DNA from: Cladocopium goreaui
Taxonomy: Eukaryota; Sar; Dinophyceae; Suessiales; Symbiodiniaceae
DNA length: 64,000 nt
Direction: 5' to 3'
NCBI GenBank assembly: GCA_947184155.2
Contig: CAMXCT020001726.1
Span: 1 to 64,000, forward strand
Below are positions 12,277 through 22,715 of the stretch, piece after piece. Each line of letters opens with the position of its first letter. Position 1 is the stretch's first letter. The notes beneath the pieces were generated by a model. It saw only the letters and a list, made by a program, of their open reading frames with translations. It searched no databases and was not told where the DNA came from. The translations under genes were made by a program, and so were the position numbers.

Positions 12277-12393
12277 CTTCACCGTCCCTTTCTGCAGCGG
12301 CTGTTTTTCCAGCTCTGCGATCTGCTCGCGGAGCTGACGATTCTCGCCCTCGAGCCCCAGGCAAGCCTCAAGCGCAGTGCTGGAGAATGGCGG
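12277..12393 (-). CDS. kinesin stalk exon (coiled coil)
   Basis: 117 bp, 39 codons, containing LEGENRQLREQIAELEKQPL, a clear coiled coil. Phase 0 at both ends; donor GC. Downstream at about 11970-12130 all three minus frames are open, so the continuation or end of the protein cannot be fixed. Confidence 0.5.
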
Positions 12394-15300
12394 CTGGGTA
12401 GGTTGGGTAGGGTTGCTGTAATTTGTTTGATATCACACGTTCTGGGCATTGGGAATATATGGGCATATCATCTCTCTTCATTCCATTCTTATGAAGTCAT
12501 ATATAGTTCCCTCCGTGGTTTTGACATGTTTTGACGCCTTGGCGAAGAGATGCGAAGAGTATATAATTTTCCAATGTCAATTTCAATGTCATTTTGTTTT
12601 GTTTCTTGATTACTTACTTCGATTCCTTGTAGGTGCCCCCGGTCCGTGGCTCTCTTCCACCGCTGGCCTTTTGTAAATTGGATACGCGTTGCTTCAATTC
12701 CTGGGTACCAAAAAAATTCACTCCGCATCAATGCACCATATGAATGAAGCAAAAGGGTTTGTTGATCTATGCTCTATTTATAAACGATTGAAGAATGGCC
12801 GCATAGGCCGCATAGGCCGCATAGGGCCAGACTCTTGACATCTCTTGACAGTCTCATCTGTATCATATGCGATCCATCTCTCTTCATTCCCTTCGAGGTT
12901 CTTGCAAATCACCCCTGGCAGATGCTCCGCTGACAGCTGCTCGAAGATATTCCACTTCTGCCTACGCACATGCTCCAGTCAGCTACAAGCGACAAGCTAA
13001 AAGGTTCTCGTGGGGCACAGGTGCAACCATGTGCAACCCAGGAGTGTGGACAGTTATCGATAGTTGTCGTGGTATGTTGTGGTTCAAACTGACCAACAAA
13101 AATAACAAAATCTGGTCTCAAGCTCCCAGCCATGCAGAAATCAGGTGCGCCTGGATCTGATTCTGTACCTCCTTGTGATCCATGGTGTCACCTTAGACGG
13201 TCTTTTTTTGTTTTTCATTTTTCCCACTAATGTCAAACGCGCTCAAACCAACAAAGCTTGGCCTGCGGGCACTTTCTAGTTTAGCTGTTTATCTGTCAAG
13301 TACAGTAAAATAAATGTAAAACACTACCTAGAATTGAAGTGACTTTGCATGACACCTGGACAGGTATACAGTGTCCAAATCCAGCCATTTGGCCATGAGT
13401 GCTGCAAGGTCACAAATGGTCGCCTTCATCTTTACACGTTTCACCTGAGGCACACAAGAACAGTCCGTGGTGACCCTGTCCTTGATGAAATTGTGGCTGC
13501 TATGGCTGCTCGCTGTCTGTGCCCCATGTTGATGTTTGGGCTGTCGTACGCTGGCGGAACATGTGGAAACCTATGGAAAGCTATAGAAGCTGGAAACTTG
13601 TATAAAATTGTATTATCATGTAATTAGTGTCATTCATAATACCTGTATTTAGCAGTGCGATGCAATGCGATAGGTTTCGTAGGTTTCAAGTGTGCTGAAG
13701 CTCCAACACCATCCCTGTTCACAGGGCTGAAGGCCTGGAACCATTCTATCATGGATACGTCCGATGACAGTCTGATTTAGTCGCTGTTGGGCTGTTGGGC
13801 AAATTACTGTATGTCCTTCCCTAGATCGCCATCTAATCTTATCTATCTTGCATCTTCTAATCAATAAGATTGACTGGACCTCGAGACATCTATATACAAA
13901 GACTTCAAACTGCGTCACTCGATCTGCAAAGCGCAATGTGCTCAGAGTCTGCATCTGATAGAGAACTGAGCCTCGCAATGAGCTGTCATGGACTCAAGAG
14001 TTCTCCCACCACTGCTCGCTTTACCCAGGGCCTCCTACATAAAACAATTTCAACACAATCTGTTGGAGACCCTTTACTGACCGTGCTTAGAAACGTACAG
14101 TGCAATTTTGCATCACATCCACATGTGCAGTTGAGCAAACGCTAGGTCTTAGCTAAGCCTTTGTGCACACCAATGATGGCATTGTGAATGCAACATTCTG
14201 GCAAAAAATGCAAGATTGAGCGGAGCAGCAACAAATAGTGCAAATCATCAGCGTGTAACTGTTGCCAGCAAGGCTATCTCGCAACCTAGGTGTCGGACCA
14301 AGAGACAGGTCACTGCGTCCGTGCAAAGGAAAGGGTCAGGTTGTGATGATCCTTCAAGAGACCACTATTGAAAATTGTTGAAAGTGCTTGAGGTATGCCA
14401 GGTATGCGGCCTGGAAAGAACCATGTGAAGCTTGAAATCATCACGCTGCCGACAACCTGTTTAGAAGTTGGACCACTCTCCAAAAAAAACAAACGCAATA
14501 GATCAACCGAGCCCATCCTCTGGTCGCAATTGACTATTTATGAAGCCGGCGAGAAGCAGAAGTGTCAATGTAGAGTCCCTGTAGGGCACGTGCCTGTCAA
14601 CCTCGATGCCTCGCTTGTAGACAGGCGGCTTCGAGAGGGTCCTTGGTTTTGATGCGATGCAAAAGTGGTTCCTTTCCTTGCAGCCCACTGCCCTGGTGTG
14701 AAAGGAAAATATAAACAAAATCAAACGAACATATACAAGGATGTACAAGATGATTCCAGTGACATCGACTCATTGGGACATAGAGGGGCCACATGGAATC
14801 GTACAAAACATCAGAAACCATTTGCAGTGTCAGTACGAACATGTCCTTTGCCCGGTGACGTGGCTTTTCACAAGCTGAGAAGCTGCAAGCAGCTGCCCAA
14901 AATGTGCATGGACCGGTTGATTGTTGCCAACTCTCGAGCATGTTGAGGTGAGATCTGCGGGCCCGTCATAACCTCACCCGAGTACACAGCATGAACTGCT
15001 GTGGATATGGGTCATATTTCTCCATCGCCATTTCCAGTCATGCCGGTCATATTGAATCAAAGGACCCCCCCAAAGAATCTCGCCATTATTAACCATCAAC
15101 AGATATCAACAGGATGTATTTGCGGTTTTGGATGATTTGCGCACGAACTTGGGCCAACAAAAAGTCGTTTGGAGCAGGTTGAGTCATAACTTGGTACAAG
15201 ATGAACCCAGCAAAAATGGATGCCAAGAATGGGACTGACATATCTATGCAATTGAAACACGGGGCACATAGCACTAAAAATAGCTCAACATGGATATACA

Positions 15301-18300
15301 CTGACAAGGAACGACGCAAAATCAATCAGCACAATTTAACATAGAATTCTACACACACACACATATATATATATACACCAGCAAAATACAGTAAATCTAT
15401 GCGGCCCATATTACACACACACACATATATATATATTGAGTATAATATATATATATATATATATTATATAGATATTAGCTAGCCCCCCCAAAACCTACCT
15501 TTTGCTATCTTGTAGCCAGTAGCTTGCACTCGAAACATGATGCCTTGTGAAAACCTGTGTCTTTTCAGCAGATATGGTACAGGCAATTCGACATTTAAAT
15601 CCACTTTGCAGCATGATTCTTGGCAAGTTTCAGCATGAACAAGTTGCAGAAGCAGGTTTGCAAGCCTCAGACGTGTTTGAACATTCTGTTGCTCGAGTCG
15701 CAAAAGTTCAGACGAAACAGCTTGCCTGCACAGTACGACGATCGTGCAGTTGCCTGCACACGACAAGGATGGCGTATGACCCTTGCACAGATGAAATACA
15801 TTAGTTTGCATGACAGACAGCAGAAATAGATCTCCAGACAATAAGACGCATGAAGTGCGACTTCCTTTGTTTTCCGGCAAGACCGATCACGCCGACTGGA
15901 TGAACTTAGTCATTTCCCATGAGCACGCCGACTGGATGAACTTAGTCATTTCCCATGAGCAAAGGGCTCCAGTGGCCACCCAAAGATCTTGGTTTCTATG
16001 CCCATACTCGTATTGCGCCGAACGGAGCTTCGCTCGTAGGGCAGCAGAGCCAGCACGACAGTTCTGGTTGATCTGGACCCGATCTTTCAAGAATCTCCAG
16101 GTTCTGTCAATCACCTGGGTGCCGGCCTTGCAACGGATAGATCCCTTTTTCCCTGGGACTTTGTGGGTAACAACCTTGACATAGTTCGGCTTCTTCCAGC
16201 GCCACTTCCCACCGACTTTCACTCGCTTCTTGCAATGCACCACATTGTCATGAAGCACCCCTGGGACATGGCACTTGTAGCTTTTTGTCGCGTCACTGTG
16301 GAGGATCAAAACTCGACTGCACACGCGCAGGCTTAAAGAGTTCTAAGGGTTCAATCCGAAGTCATCATCTCATCATCAGACTCGGACTTTGCTTGCATCT
16401 CTGCATTCTGTTGCTGTAAGAGGGCAATCTGCATGTCCTTATCCTTGATCTTTTCTTCTGCCTGATTTAGCTGAGCTTGGCACGCATGCAGAGCACTGAA
16501 GATGGACTCGAAATCTTCCTTTGCCTTGGTCAGTTCTGCGTCCTTCTCTTGCAGCTCGGTTTTCAATGGGCTCACTTGCATGGAATTGTCCTCAGAATCA
16601 GAAGAGGATGAGGATGAGTCGGAAGACGATGATTTGGCAACCTTTTCGTCAACGGTGGACTTCTTGTCTTCGATGGCTAGCACCTTTGCGTCTTTGAACT
16701 CCGTCTTGTCCTTTTTGTCCTCAATCGCCAAATCTTCGACAAGATGGGTTTGGCCAGCAGTGCCTCTAGACGTACTTGCGCGTGTGGGTTCCAGCCGCCA
16801 CTGGCCCCACCTGGTAGAAGTAACATGCGTTGCACGTTGCCCATGGCATTGGTGATCATTTTTTTGGTGATAGGCTGGCGTGTAGGATGCACTTTGATGG
16901 TCCCCGCATCGATTTTGGCTTCGATGTTCTCAGTGGTGGGCCTACCCATTTTGACTTCTGCCTCAGGTGTTGGGTCTGGAAGAGTCAAAGTCAATGTTGC
17001 CTGACGTCCCTGTACTTCTACTTGTCTAGCCGAAGGAAAGGAGATCATGTTGCCAAGCTAGGAGGATTAGAACGGTCTAATCGGAAATGCTATATTTGAG
17101 ATGCGCGCTCGGCCGCATAAGTATTTCAACCCCCCATGCTGGCTCCACGTCCACCTAAAATGATATTCTTAAGACTGCTCAACCTTTACAATATGAAATA
17201 GCAGCTCAACATTGTTTTAAATTAATATAAATTACACTTAAGACATGGTCAACCTTTTCAATATGACATGCTAGCTCAACATTATCACAAGTTATACTTA
17301 AGACATAGTCAAGTATTTCAACCTGATATGCTGGCTCAACGTGAAAGTAAATGACCTTTGCAATATGACATACTAGCTCAACATTAGTATGAATTATACT
17401 TAAGACATAGTCTGAAAGGAAGAAGAACTAAGAGGTCCTAGGATCTCCTTGGAACCAAGAACCAAGATTCCCCCAAAACTTTCTGTGCAATCTTGGTTCT
17501 TGGTTCTTGGTTCCAGTGAGGTCCTAGGACCTCCTAAGACCTCTTGATGCCAGAACCATCATGTCTCACAAGTTTGTCTACATCCACGGTTATATATATA
17601 TGGTACTCCCCCTCGAAACTATGTCCAAATTTATTTAAAAAACGTAAAACATATCCCCCTAAAATATGCAAAAAAACACCGTAAATACAAGTAAACATAG
17701 TAAAAAGGTATGTTTTTTTTTTTGGGGGGGGGTACCATGTAAATGCACATCATATACACTTATATATAATATACAGCATCTATGTCACAATGAATATATA
17801 ATAATATATAATGCTCATTATACTGATGAAATCTGATCAATATCAATAACATTCAATAACAATCATCAAAGACAACCCGCCAGGGCCGCCAGGGGGCCCA
17901 TCGCTCATTGCCCGCCAGGTCCACCAGGCGTAGCTTGGACTCCCGGAGACGGTCGCCCAGCTGCTGCTGAACGGTGAGGGTCAGGATGCCTAACACGGCG
18001 AACACGGGTCATGATGCGATTTGGTGACACTTGTGAATTCTGTTTATTTATGGGTTTTAAAGAGTCATTTGTCATTTTTGAACATGGAGGGGGTTTTGGA
18101 TTGTAGTGGATGATCTAGATATGTCTAGATTGTGATTAGGTTATTGACGGAGTAGAACGGACCATATATAGATGCTTTTTGAGGATTATCATATTTGCTC
18201 GGTGTTACTGGACATCCAACGAACACTCCTTGGGAAGAGGAAACCAATACCAATGTTTCTTTCATTTTCCACTGTGTTGTTTCAGCTAGGGTACAGTAAG

Positions 18301-21300
18301 TACCACTGCCTCGCACCAAGAAGAGCCCAAAGAGAGGAGTGGGGGTCTACATTTAAAGCCAGCTAAGCAATTCCTCAAACACTACTGCCTCACCTTAGCA
18401 GCGCCCCAACATTCAAAGCGACATAGAAAACCTGGAGGAAAATCAACACATCCTGAACTTGGTGGCCGTGGTGCAGTGAGCCCTGGATGACTGCTCGTTG
18501 TAGTTTGTCGACCGAAAGGCAACATTGGCAAAACCAAGAATCAGATATTCCAAGCATTCCTGCCAGACATGAATTCAGGATAATTCAGGTACATCCCTGG
18601 GTGTATCCCTGTGATGGGCCTATTGCTTGTGGTTGTGAAAGCCACCTCTATCTATCTATGTATCTATCTACCTGCCTGCTTGCCTGCTTGCCTGCTTGCC
18701 TGCTTGCCTGCTTGCCTGCCTACCTACCTACCTACCTATCCACCTACCTACCTATCTACCTACCCTATCTATCAATCGCTATCTATCTATCTAGCTGTCT
18801 GTCTGTCTGTCTATATCTATCTATCTATCTATCTATCTCTCTCTCTCCCCCTCCATCGTCATCCCGAAGGTTCAGCATCGGCTTTCACCCTCTACAGCAT
18901 ATAGTTCTCTTGGGAGGGCTCTGCAGCATGGAACTGAAGAACTCGAAAAACATCTAAGCAGCGATCGTTTGGGGCATAAATGTGGATGTTGGGATACAAT
19001 TTCCTGCCCGAAAATGGAGCAACGTACGCTGTCTGGAATTAAGTATTCAAATTCTTTGGGCATCGCAGCTGTAAATTACAACTCTTTCTCTCTCTCTCTC
19101 TCTCTATCGCCTTATCAACAGGTTATTTCATATTATTTGGGGAGAGGGGCCTACCACTCCCCAAAAAGTCTCTGCTCCTACCGCTGTATCATGCTGTACC
19201 CATATCAGCATCCTCCACGTTGGTCACGACCACTTCAGTCAGATCCTCCAGAAATACATTGACATTCTGCCCAGGTTTCTTCTGACTATCCTCTCCTTAG
19301 TGCAGCAGCTCCGGACCCAACCCATAGGACCTTTTCACGACTGGCCGACTTGCCATTCCATGCCGGGGTATGCCGGGGCCTCAAGTCCAGAACTGGCCGA
19401 GCTGGACGGGGACTTGCAAAAACATCAACTATCACTAATTAGTTATAATTAGTTCGTATTAGTCACTAATCTCAGCAAGCCTCTCACTCGCAGAGGTTTG
19501 GTCGAAGCCGGTTGGAGAAGGTCATAGCACCTTTCTTGGTAGACCTGGACGTAATTCAAGCTAACTCGAGCCTGGCGGTGGCCGGGCGTAAAAAATGCAA
19601 ACATATTGTAAAATGCTTGAACGAATCAAAACACAAGGGTGCCCTCACTCACCCATTCAATCACTCATACCGGTATACTTACTCACTCACTCAATCTCTG
19701 TCTCATGTGATCTTCGTTCAGGGTGTTATGCACTTGAATCCTTCAAACATCACTCTTTCTTTGAGGAAATTGTAGGCAGAAGCCTCCCAGGGGCTGCATA
19801 TTTGTTGCTGAACACATCAGGATTTATCGAGGGCCAGCTCCTGTCCCACATGGGGTGCCTCCGGTACTTGCTTGAAGATCTGCTGCATAACTCGAACCTC
19901 GAATGGAACATGTGAACATGAGCACCAAGTGTCAGAACATGCCCGTGCTGTGCGACCACCTACACACATTCAAATAAAACCACATAAACATACATAAACC
20001 ACTATGCAGATCTATGCATAACATCCACGAAGAGAACCATCTTGATTAATCAAGGATGATTGGGTGACGGATTTTCCCTTGACAGGCTCGAGCAATATTC
20101 GTTTCCCAAAGCTCTGAGGCACTACGACTCCTCGGTTGTTGTCCTTTCCGATGTGGCTGCTGGTTGGTGCTGCTGTTCCCTCGAAGGCAGATTCCATCAA
20201 GGTTGGACCTGCGCGATGGTGGCTTTCAGCCATCTCTCAGGATACCACTAAATACCTGACTTCTCATAGGTTATCCGTTATCATGATCTCACCATCATCT
20301 ATCAACTGTCATCAGCTGTAATTATCCTCGGATCTCCTCCGGACATCCAGGCCTAGCATGGTATATGTTTTGCCTCAGTCGCGCTGGGCCGGCTGGGCCA
20401 TGCTTCAACATCCGTAGAGAAATCCAAAGCAGCGACAGCTATCCATTTGCGACAAGAGGCCACTGCCAGTCATCCCATAGGTGAAAAGGGTGACGTTGTA
20501 ACCGTCGAAAGCTTTGTTCACCAAAGGCACAACAGTCTCCCACACTTCCTGGTCAATGTTGGCAATCTGGCAACACTGTTGGCATGTGTTGGCATATGCC
20601 ACATATTATGTCAACAAAGTGTCAACAAAGTGCGCAGAGATGCGCAGAGTGTGTATCAGGTCCAGCCTGCTGTCCAGATTGGATCCTCGGCATGGTACAC
20701 ATGGACGCATGGACACAGCAGAAGCATTTTTCCCATGCCGAACACATAGGGAATCCATACAGAACACATACGATCACACTCTTGACTAAAGAGGGACTAT
20801 CGTTAGAACATGCTAGAACAAGCCTATTGGCCATGTCATCGCGGTCTTGAACTGATCTGACTCATCACTATTATTACCATACTGTCACCTTTTCTTGGTA
20901 AAAAATGGTGAACATATATTACAATATTTAATTACAGTATGTCGAAGTCGTCGATGTGCCTGTGCACGAGTAGCCTTTCTTCCACCTACTGACTACTGAC
21001 CCCCTGAATCTACTGAATAGAAGCCAAGTATCCCCAACACCTTGTCATATTGGCATTCAATGGCCTTTGTGCGCTTGTCACCCGCAGGTGCCAGGGTCTC
21101 CGTTGTCAGGACAACCTTCTTGCCTTCCGTCCTTGGAGGGTACTGTACTGTATTGGTGCTGTCTCGACGGTTTGAATAGGCTACAGGAAGTGGGCCAATG
21201 CTGCAAGATGCTGCAAGACTTTTTCACCAAGATGTCTAGCGGCTCGCTAGCCGATTTTAGAAGAATGGCTCAACCTCAACACTAATTTTTGGAAATTGGC

Positions 21301-21467
21301 GCCTGTTTGCCACAAAGCATGCTACCCTTTGGAAACAAGACATGTCAAAGCTGTACTGCTCTTGAAAGCATCCGCGCACAGTGGCCATACGATGCTTCCG
21401 TAGGCAAGGGGGGGCGAGCTCGCACCAGAACTGACGCGAAGGAGGCACCACCGGCAGAACTTCTCAT
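12277..21467 (-). CDS. kinesin with N-terminal motor domain (17 exons traced)
   Basis: Microtubule motor ATPase. Exons placed on the minus strand, N to C: 21396-21467, 21041-21142, 20461-20566, 20353-20373, 20113-20208, 19839-19890, 19488-19560, 19210-19281, 18475-18559, 17898-17989, 14872-14954, 14551-14593, 14052-14141, 13904-13954, then stalk exons 12926-12961, 12626-12700 and 12277-12393. All motor exon phases agree and give about 346 residues, the usual kinesin motor size. Motifs in order: VLVRARP (strand 1), P-loop GMTGSGKTYTML, switch I NEQSSRAH, switch II DLAGNER, VPYRDST, TLSTLRFADR. The start is the first Met, eight residues before the first strand. Placement of the motor at the N terminus is seen directly; the subfamily is not assigned. 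The neck exon(s) after RVTQFE and the true C-terminus were not securely found. Intron 10 (2.9 kb) hosts transposon-like sequence. Confidence 0.93.
12626..12700 (-). CDS. kinesin stalk exon (ELKQRVSNLQKASGG...)
   Basis: 75 bp, 25 codons, phase 0, acceptor AG and donor GA. Begins with a heptad-like coil and ends with a Gly/Arg/Pro-rich stretch. Confidence 0.5.
12926..12961 (-). CDS. kinesin neck/stalk exon (AEVEYLRAAVSG)
   Basis: 36 bp, phase 0 at both ends, acceptor AG and donor GC. Its sequence continues smoothly as a coiled coil into the next exon at 12626-12700. Confidence 0.5.
13904..13954 (-). CDS. kinesin exon 14 (end of motor)
   Basis: Encodes MQTLSTLRFADRVTQFE, the last motor helix (ETLSTLRFAxRxxxI). 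GT donor. Confidence 0.93.
14052..14141 (-). CDS. kinesin exon 13
   Basis: Encodes GCDAKLHCTFLSTVSKGSPT, the counterpart of GGNxKTxxxxTVSP. The first few residues are unusual (Cys-rich, slightly longer than family). GA donor. Confidence 0.75.
14551..14593 (-). CDS. kinesin exon 12 (VPYRDS)
   Basis: 43 bp encoding HVPYRDSTLTLLLL, the counterpart of the conserved (V/I)PYRDSKLTRLLQ element. Acceptor AG, donor GC. Confidence 0.88.
14872..14954 (-). CDS. kinesin exon 11 (relay helix)
   Basis: Encodes QHARELATINRSMHILGSCL and then QLLS, matching the switch II relay helix (ELxxINxSLxxLGxC). Joins the switch II exon in phase 0. GT donor. Confidence 0.92.
15340..15478. repeat. CA/TA dinucleotide repeats
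   Basis: Two blocks of (ca)n followed by (ta)n, at 15352-15376 and 15413-15470, in kinesin intron 10. Confidence 0.9.
15887..16324 (-). pseudogene. ISXO2/IS1595-like DDE transposase, C-terminal fragment
   Basis: 145 codons open on the minus strand. It contains LILHSDATKSYK (a possible first Asp region), KWRWKKPNYVKVVTHKVPGK, then KAGTQVIDRTWRFLKDRV, and LRAKLRSAQYEYGHRNQDLW. The order H...GTQxIDxxWxxLK...YxxxxxRN is what ISXO2-like (IS1595/Merlin-type) transposases show around the last catalytic acidic residue. The N-terminal half with the other catalytic Asp is absent, so it is a fragment. It sits inside kinesin intron 10, same strand. Confidence 0.55.
15888..15959. repeat. perfect 36-bp tandem duplication
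   Basis: Two identical 36-bp copies, 15888-15923 and 15924-15959, beginning cacgccgactggatgaactt. The length is 12 codons, so the duplication is in frame within the transposase fragment. Confidence 0.97.
16351..17048 (-). CDS. two overlapping open frames, unknown protein in the kinesin intron
   Basis: 16677-17048 starts with ATG and reads MISFPSARQVEVQGRQATLT (123 codons). It overlaps 16351-16731 in another frame, which has a Ser/Asp-rich linker and then a coiled coil, ELTKAKEDFESIFSALHACQ. Joining them needs a frame change near 16740, either an indel or a small intron. Composition is clearly protein-like. It lies directly upstream of the transposase fragment on the same strand and could be part of the same inserted unit; this link is inference. 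No family recognised. Confidence 0.42.
17166..17412. repeat. degenerate 60-70-bp tandem repeat
   Basis: Four copies of a unit with cttaagacatagtcaa, caatatgacat and agctcaacatt, with anchor positions at 17168, 17237, 17297 and 17399. AT-rich, inside kinesin intron 10. Confidence 0.8.
17430..17545. mobile_element. fold-back (inverted-repeat) element, MITE-like
   Basis: Left arm 17430-17474 starts aagaggtcctaggatctcct and the right arm 17488-17545 is its imperfect reverse complement ending gacctctt. The centre is about 13 bp. A short hairpin of this type fits a non-autonomous fold-back element. No clear target duplication was seen. Confidence 0.6.
17580..17885. other. AT-rich intron sequence
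   Basis: AT-rich with a poly-T/poly-G junction near 17711-17732. No coding signal until kinesin exon 10 begins its 3' end at 17898. Confidence 0.7.
17898..17989 (-). CDS. kinesin exon 10 (switch II)
   Basis: Encodes ILTLTVQQQLGDRLRESKLR and then LVDLAGNERW. DLAGNER is the switch II motif, with Asn in place of the usual Ser. GC donor opens a 2.9-kb intron. Confidence 0.93.
18475..18559 (-). CDS. kinesin exon 9 (switch I)
   Basis: Encodes ECLEYLILGFANVAFRSTNY and then NEQSSRAH, the switch I motif NxxSSRSH with Ala in place of the last Ser. Ends one base into the Cys codon; GC donor. Confidence 0.93.
18644..18848. repeat. tetranucleotide microsatellite (ctat/ctgc/ctac/ctgt)
   Basis: About 200 bp of pyrimidine-rich tetramers changing from ctat through cctgcttg, ctac and ctgt back to ctat and ct. 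Lies in the kinesin intron between exons 8 and 9. Plus-strand Tyr/Leu/Pro frames through it are artefacts. Confidence 0.93.
19210..19281 (-). CDS. kinesin exon 8
   Basis: 24 codons with VNVFLEDLTEVVVTNVED, the counterpart of the family's VxVxxLTExxV element before switch I. GC donor. Confidence 0.88.
19488..19560 (-). CDS. kinesin exon 7
   Basis: Encodes LNYVQVYQERCYDLLQPAST and then KPLR, the counterpart of the conserved VSYLEIYNExxxDLL element. GT donor with gtgag consensus. Confidence 0.9.
19839..19890 (-). CDS. kinesin exon 6
   Basis: Encodes MQQIFKQVPEAPHVGQ, the helix that follows the GxxP element (usual form xxIFxxI). GC donor; phase joins to exon 7 to give an Asp codon. Confidence 0.82.
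20113..20208 (-). CDS. kinesin exon 5
   Basis: Encodes PTLMESAFEGTAAPTS and then DNNRGVVVPQ, the family's (R)G(I/V)(I/V)P element after the P-loop. Phase 1 at both ends; GC donor. Confidence 0.85.
20353..20373 (-). CDS. kinesin exon 4, 21-bp micro-exon with P-loop Lys-Thr
   Basis: Only 21 bases: it completes the glycine codon, encodes KTYTML, and ends with one base of the next glycine. Without it the P-loop would lack its catalytic lysine. Flanking introns are 87 and 144 bp, both with GC donors and AG acceptors. Confidence 0.88.
   Translation of the reverse strand, partial: AKHIPC
20461..20566 (-). CDS. kinesin exon 3 (helix before P-loop)
   Basis: Encodes IDQEVWETVVPLVNKAFDGY and then NVTLFTYGMTGS, the segment leading into the nucleotide-binding loop. 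Ends with one base of the P-loop glycine codon; GC donor. Confidence 0.95.
21041..21142 (-). CDS. kinesin exon 2
   Basis: 34 codons including EGKKVVLTTETLAPAGDKRT and ECQYDK, matching the family's early strand and the F/Y-D-x-V element. GT donor preferred for phase; the coding might run on through VLG if another donor is used. Confidence 0.8.
21396..21467 (-). CDS. kinesin exon 1 (start, strand beta-1)
   Basis: Encodes 24 residues beginning MRSSAGGASFASVLVRARPP. VLVRARP is the first motor strand (family form VxVRxRP). Ends in phase 0 with a GC donor. Confidence 0.85.
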
Positions 21468-21764
21468 CTCATCCTTGCTACAGCCCTTTGTTCTTGGGCC
21501 ACAGAAGCTGCGAGAACACGTGCTTGGCAAAGGGTGGGAAATATGTAAACCCAGTTTCTTGAGTGGTGACACGCAAGTGCGCTAAACGAACATTCTTGAT
21601 CTTGCGGGAAAGACTGAAACTTAATTATTGCAAGTTTAGAAATGCAACAATAGGTGAGATAGGTGAGTGAGTACTGGCTAGGGGGGTCCATGGACACTTG
21701 ATGCCTCTAGTTTTTGCCAATCTCATTGTAGTTGCAAGGGTTCAGAACCACCGCGGCTGTGCTT

Positions 21765-21905
21765 CACTCACCAAGAATGCAGGAACATTTCCAGCCAAAG
21801 CTATCTTCTTAAAAATGCCTGCCTGGTCATCATAGGAGAAGCCAGCCTGTTCCACAAGCAACGTCACCATTGCATCTACTGATGAAATGCCTCTGAATGG
21901 GTGCA
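21765..21905 (-). CDS. minus-strand exon candidate upstream of the kinesin
   Basis: Reads SSVDAMVTLLVEQAGFSYDD and then QAGIFKKIALAGNVPAFL. Good protein-like composition. It lies about 300 bp upstream of the kinesin start and could be the last part of the preceding gene. Family unknown. Confidence 0.38.
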
Positions 21906-22164
21906 ATACAGGATGTATACATATGTAAGTACGTACATATGATATGCACACACACATAATACACATTTAATTATTTTTTATATTATGTACTAGTTGGCTG
22001 GGGTGTAGAAGGCCGCGTAATGAAACAGTGTGCGTGAGCTCATTTTTTGGAATTTTTGTGCGTCTCGACTCAACAAAATGCATTCTATTTCAATTTTATT
22101 TTTGTGTCCTTTTTCGCCGTTTGAGGGGGTTGGGCTGGGGTGGTAATAACGTCAATTGGATTTG

Positions 22165-22715
22165 CACACACACACATACACATGTCGTGCTACGCTACTG
22201 GACGTTCTCTTGCACTTCCACACGCGCACACACACACACGTGCGCAATGCTACGCTACTGGATGTTCTCTTGCACTTGCACACACACACAGACACGTCAT
22301 GCTACACTACTGGGCATTTTCTTTTTGCATTTTTTGCACTTGCACACAGGCGTCATGCTACGCTACTGGACATTCTCTTGCATTTGCACACAGACGTCAT
22401 GCTACGCTACTGGACGTTCTCTTGCACTTGCACACAAACGTCATGCTACGCTACTGGATGTTCTCTTGCACTTCCACACGCACACACACGTCATGCTATG
22501 CTACTGGGCATTTTTTTTTGCATTTTTTGCACTTGCACACAGGCGTCATGCTACGCTACTGGACATTCTTTTGCATTTGCACACAGACGTCATGCTACGC
22601 TACTGGACGTTCTCTTGCACTTGCACACAGACGTCATGCTACGCTACTGGATGTTCTCTTGCACTTCCACACACACACACGTCATGCTATGCTACTGGAC
22701 ATTCTCTTGATGTAA
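22165..22715. repeat. 44-55-bp tandem array with CGTCATGCTA core
   Basis: About eleven copies of a unit containing cgtcatgctacgctactgga and a run of (ca)n. Core positions 22351, 22395, 22439, 22489, 22544, 22588, 22632 and 22680 show unit lengths of 44, 44, 50, 55, 44, 44 and 48. A block of four units appears duplicated with a shift of about 193 bp. Three long overlapping plus-strand frames result from the repeat. Confidence 0.93.

Noticed and set aside
13870..14145. 91-codon plus-strand frame that looks protein-like
   Set aside because: It is the antisense of kinesin exons 13 and 14, which are confirmed by motif and phase on the minus strand.
15089..15880. Minus-strand stretches with coil-like text (around 15110-15190 and 15640-15760)
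   Set aside because: They fall inside kinesin intron 10, and the exons on either side join perfectly without them. They serve as a warning about single-exon calls.
20641..20850. Possible kinesin exon between exons 2 and 3
   Set aside because: No kinesin-like text in any minus frame, and exons 2 and 3 already join in phase.
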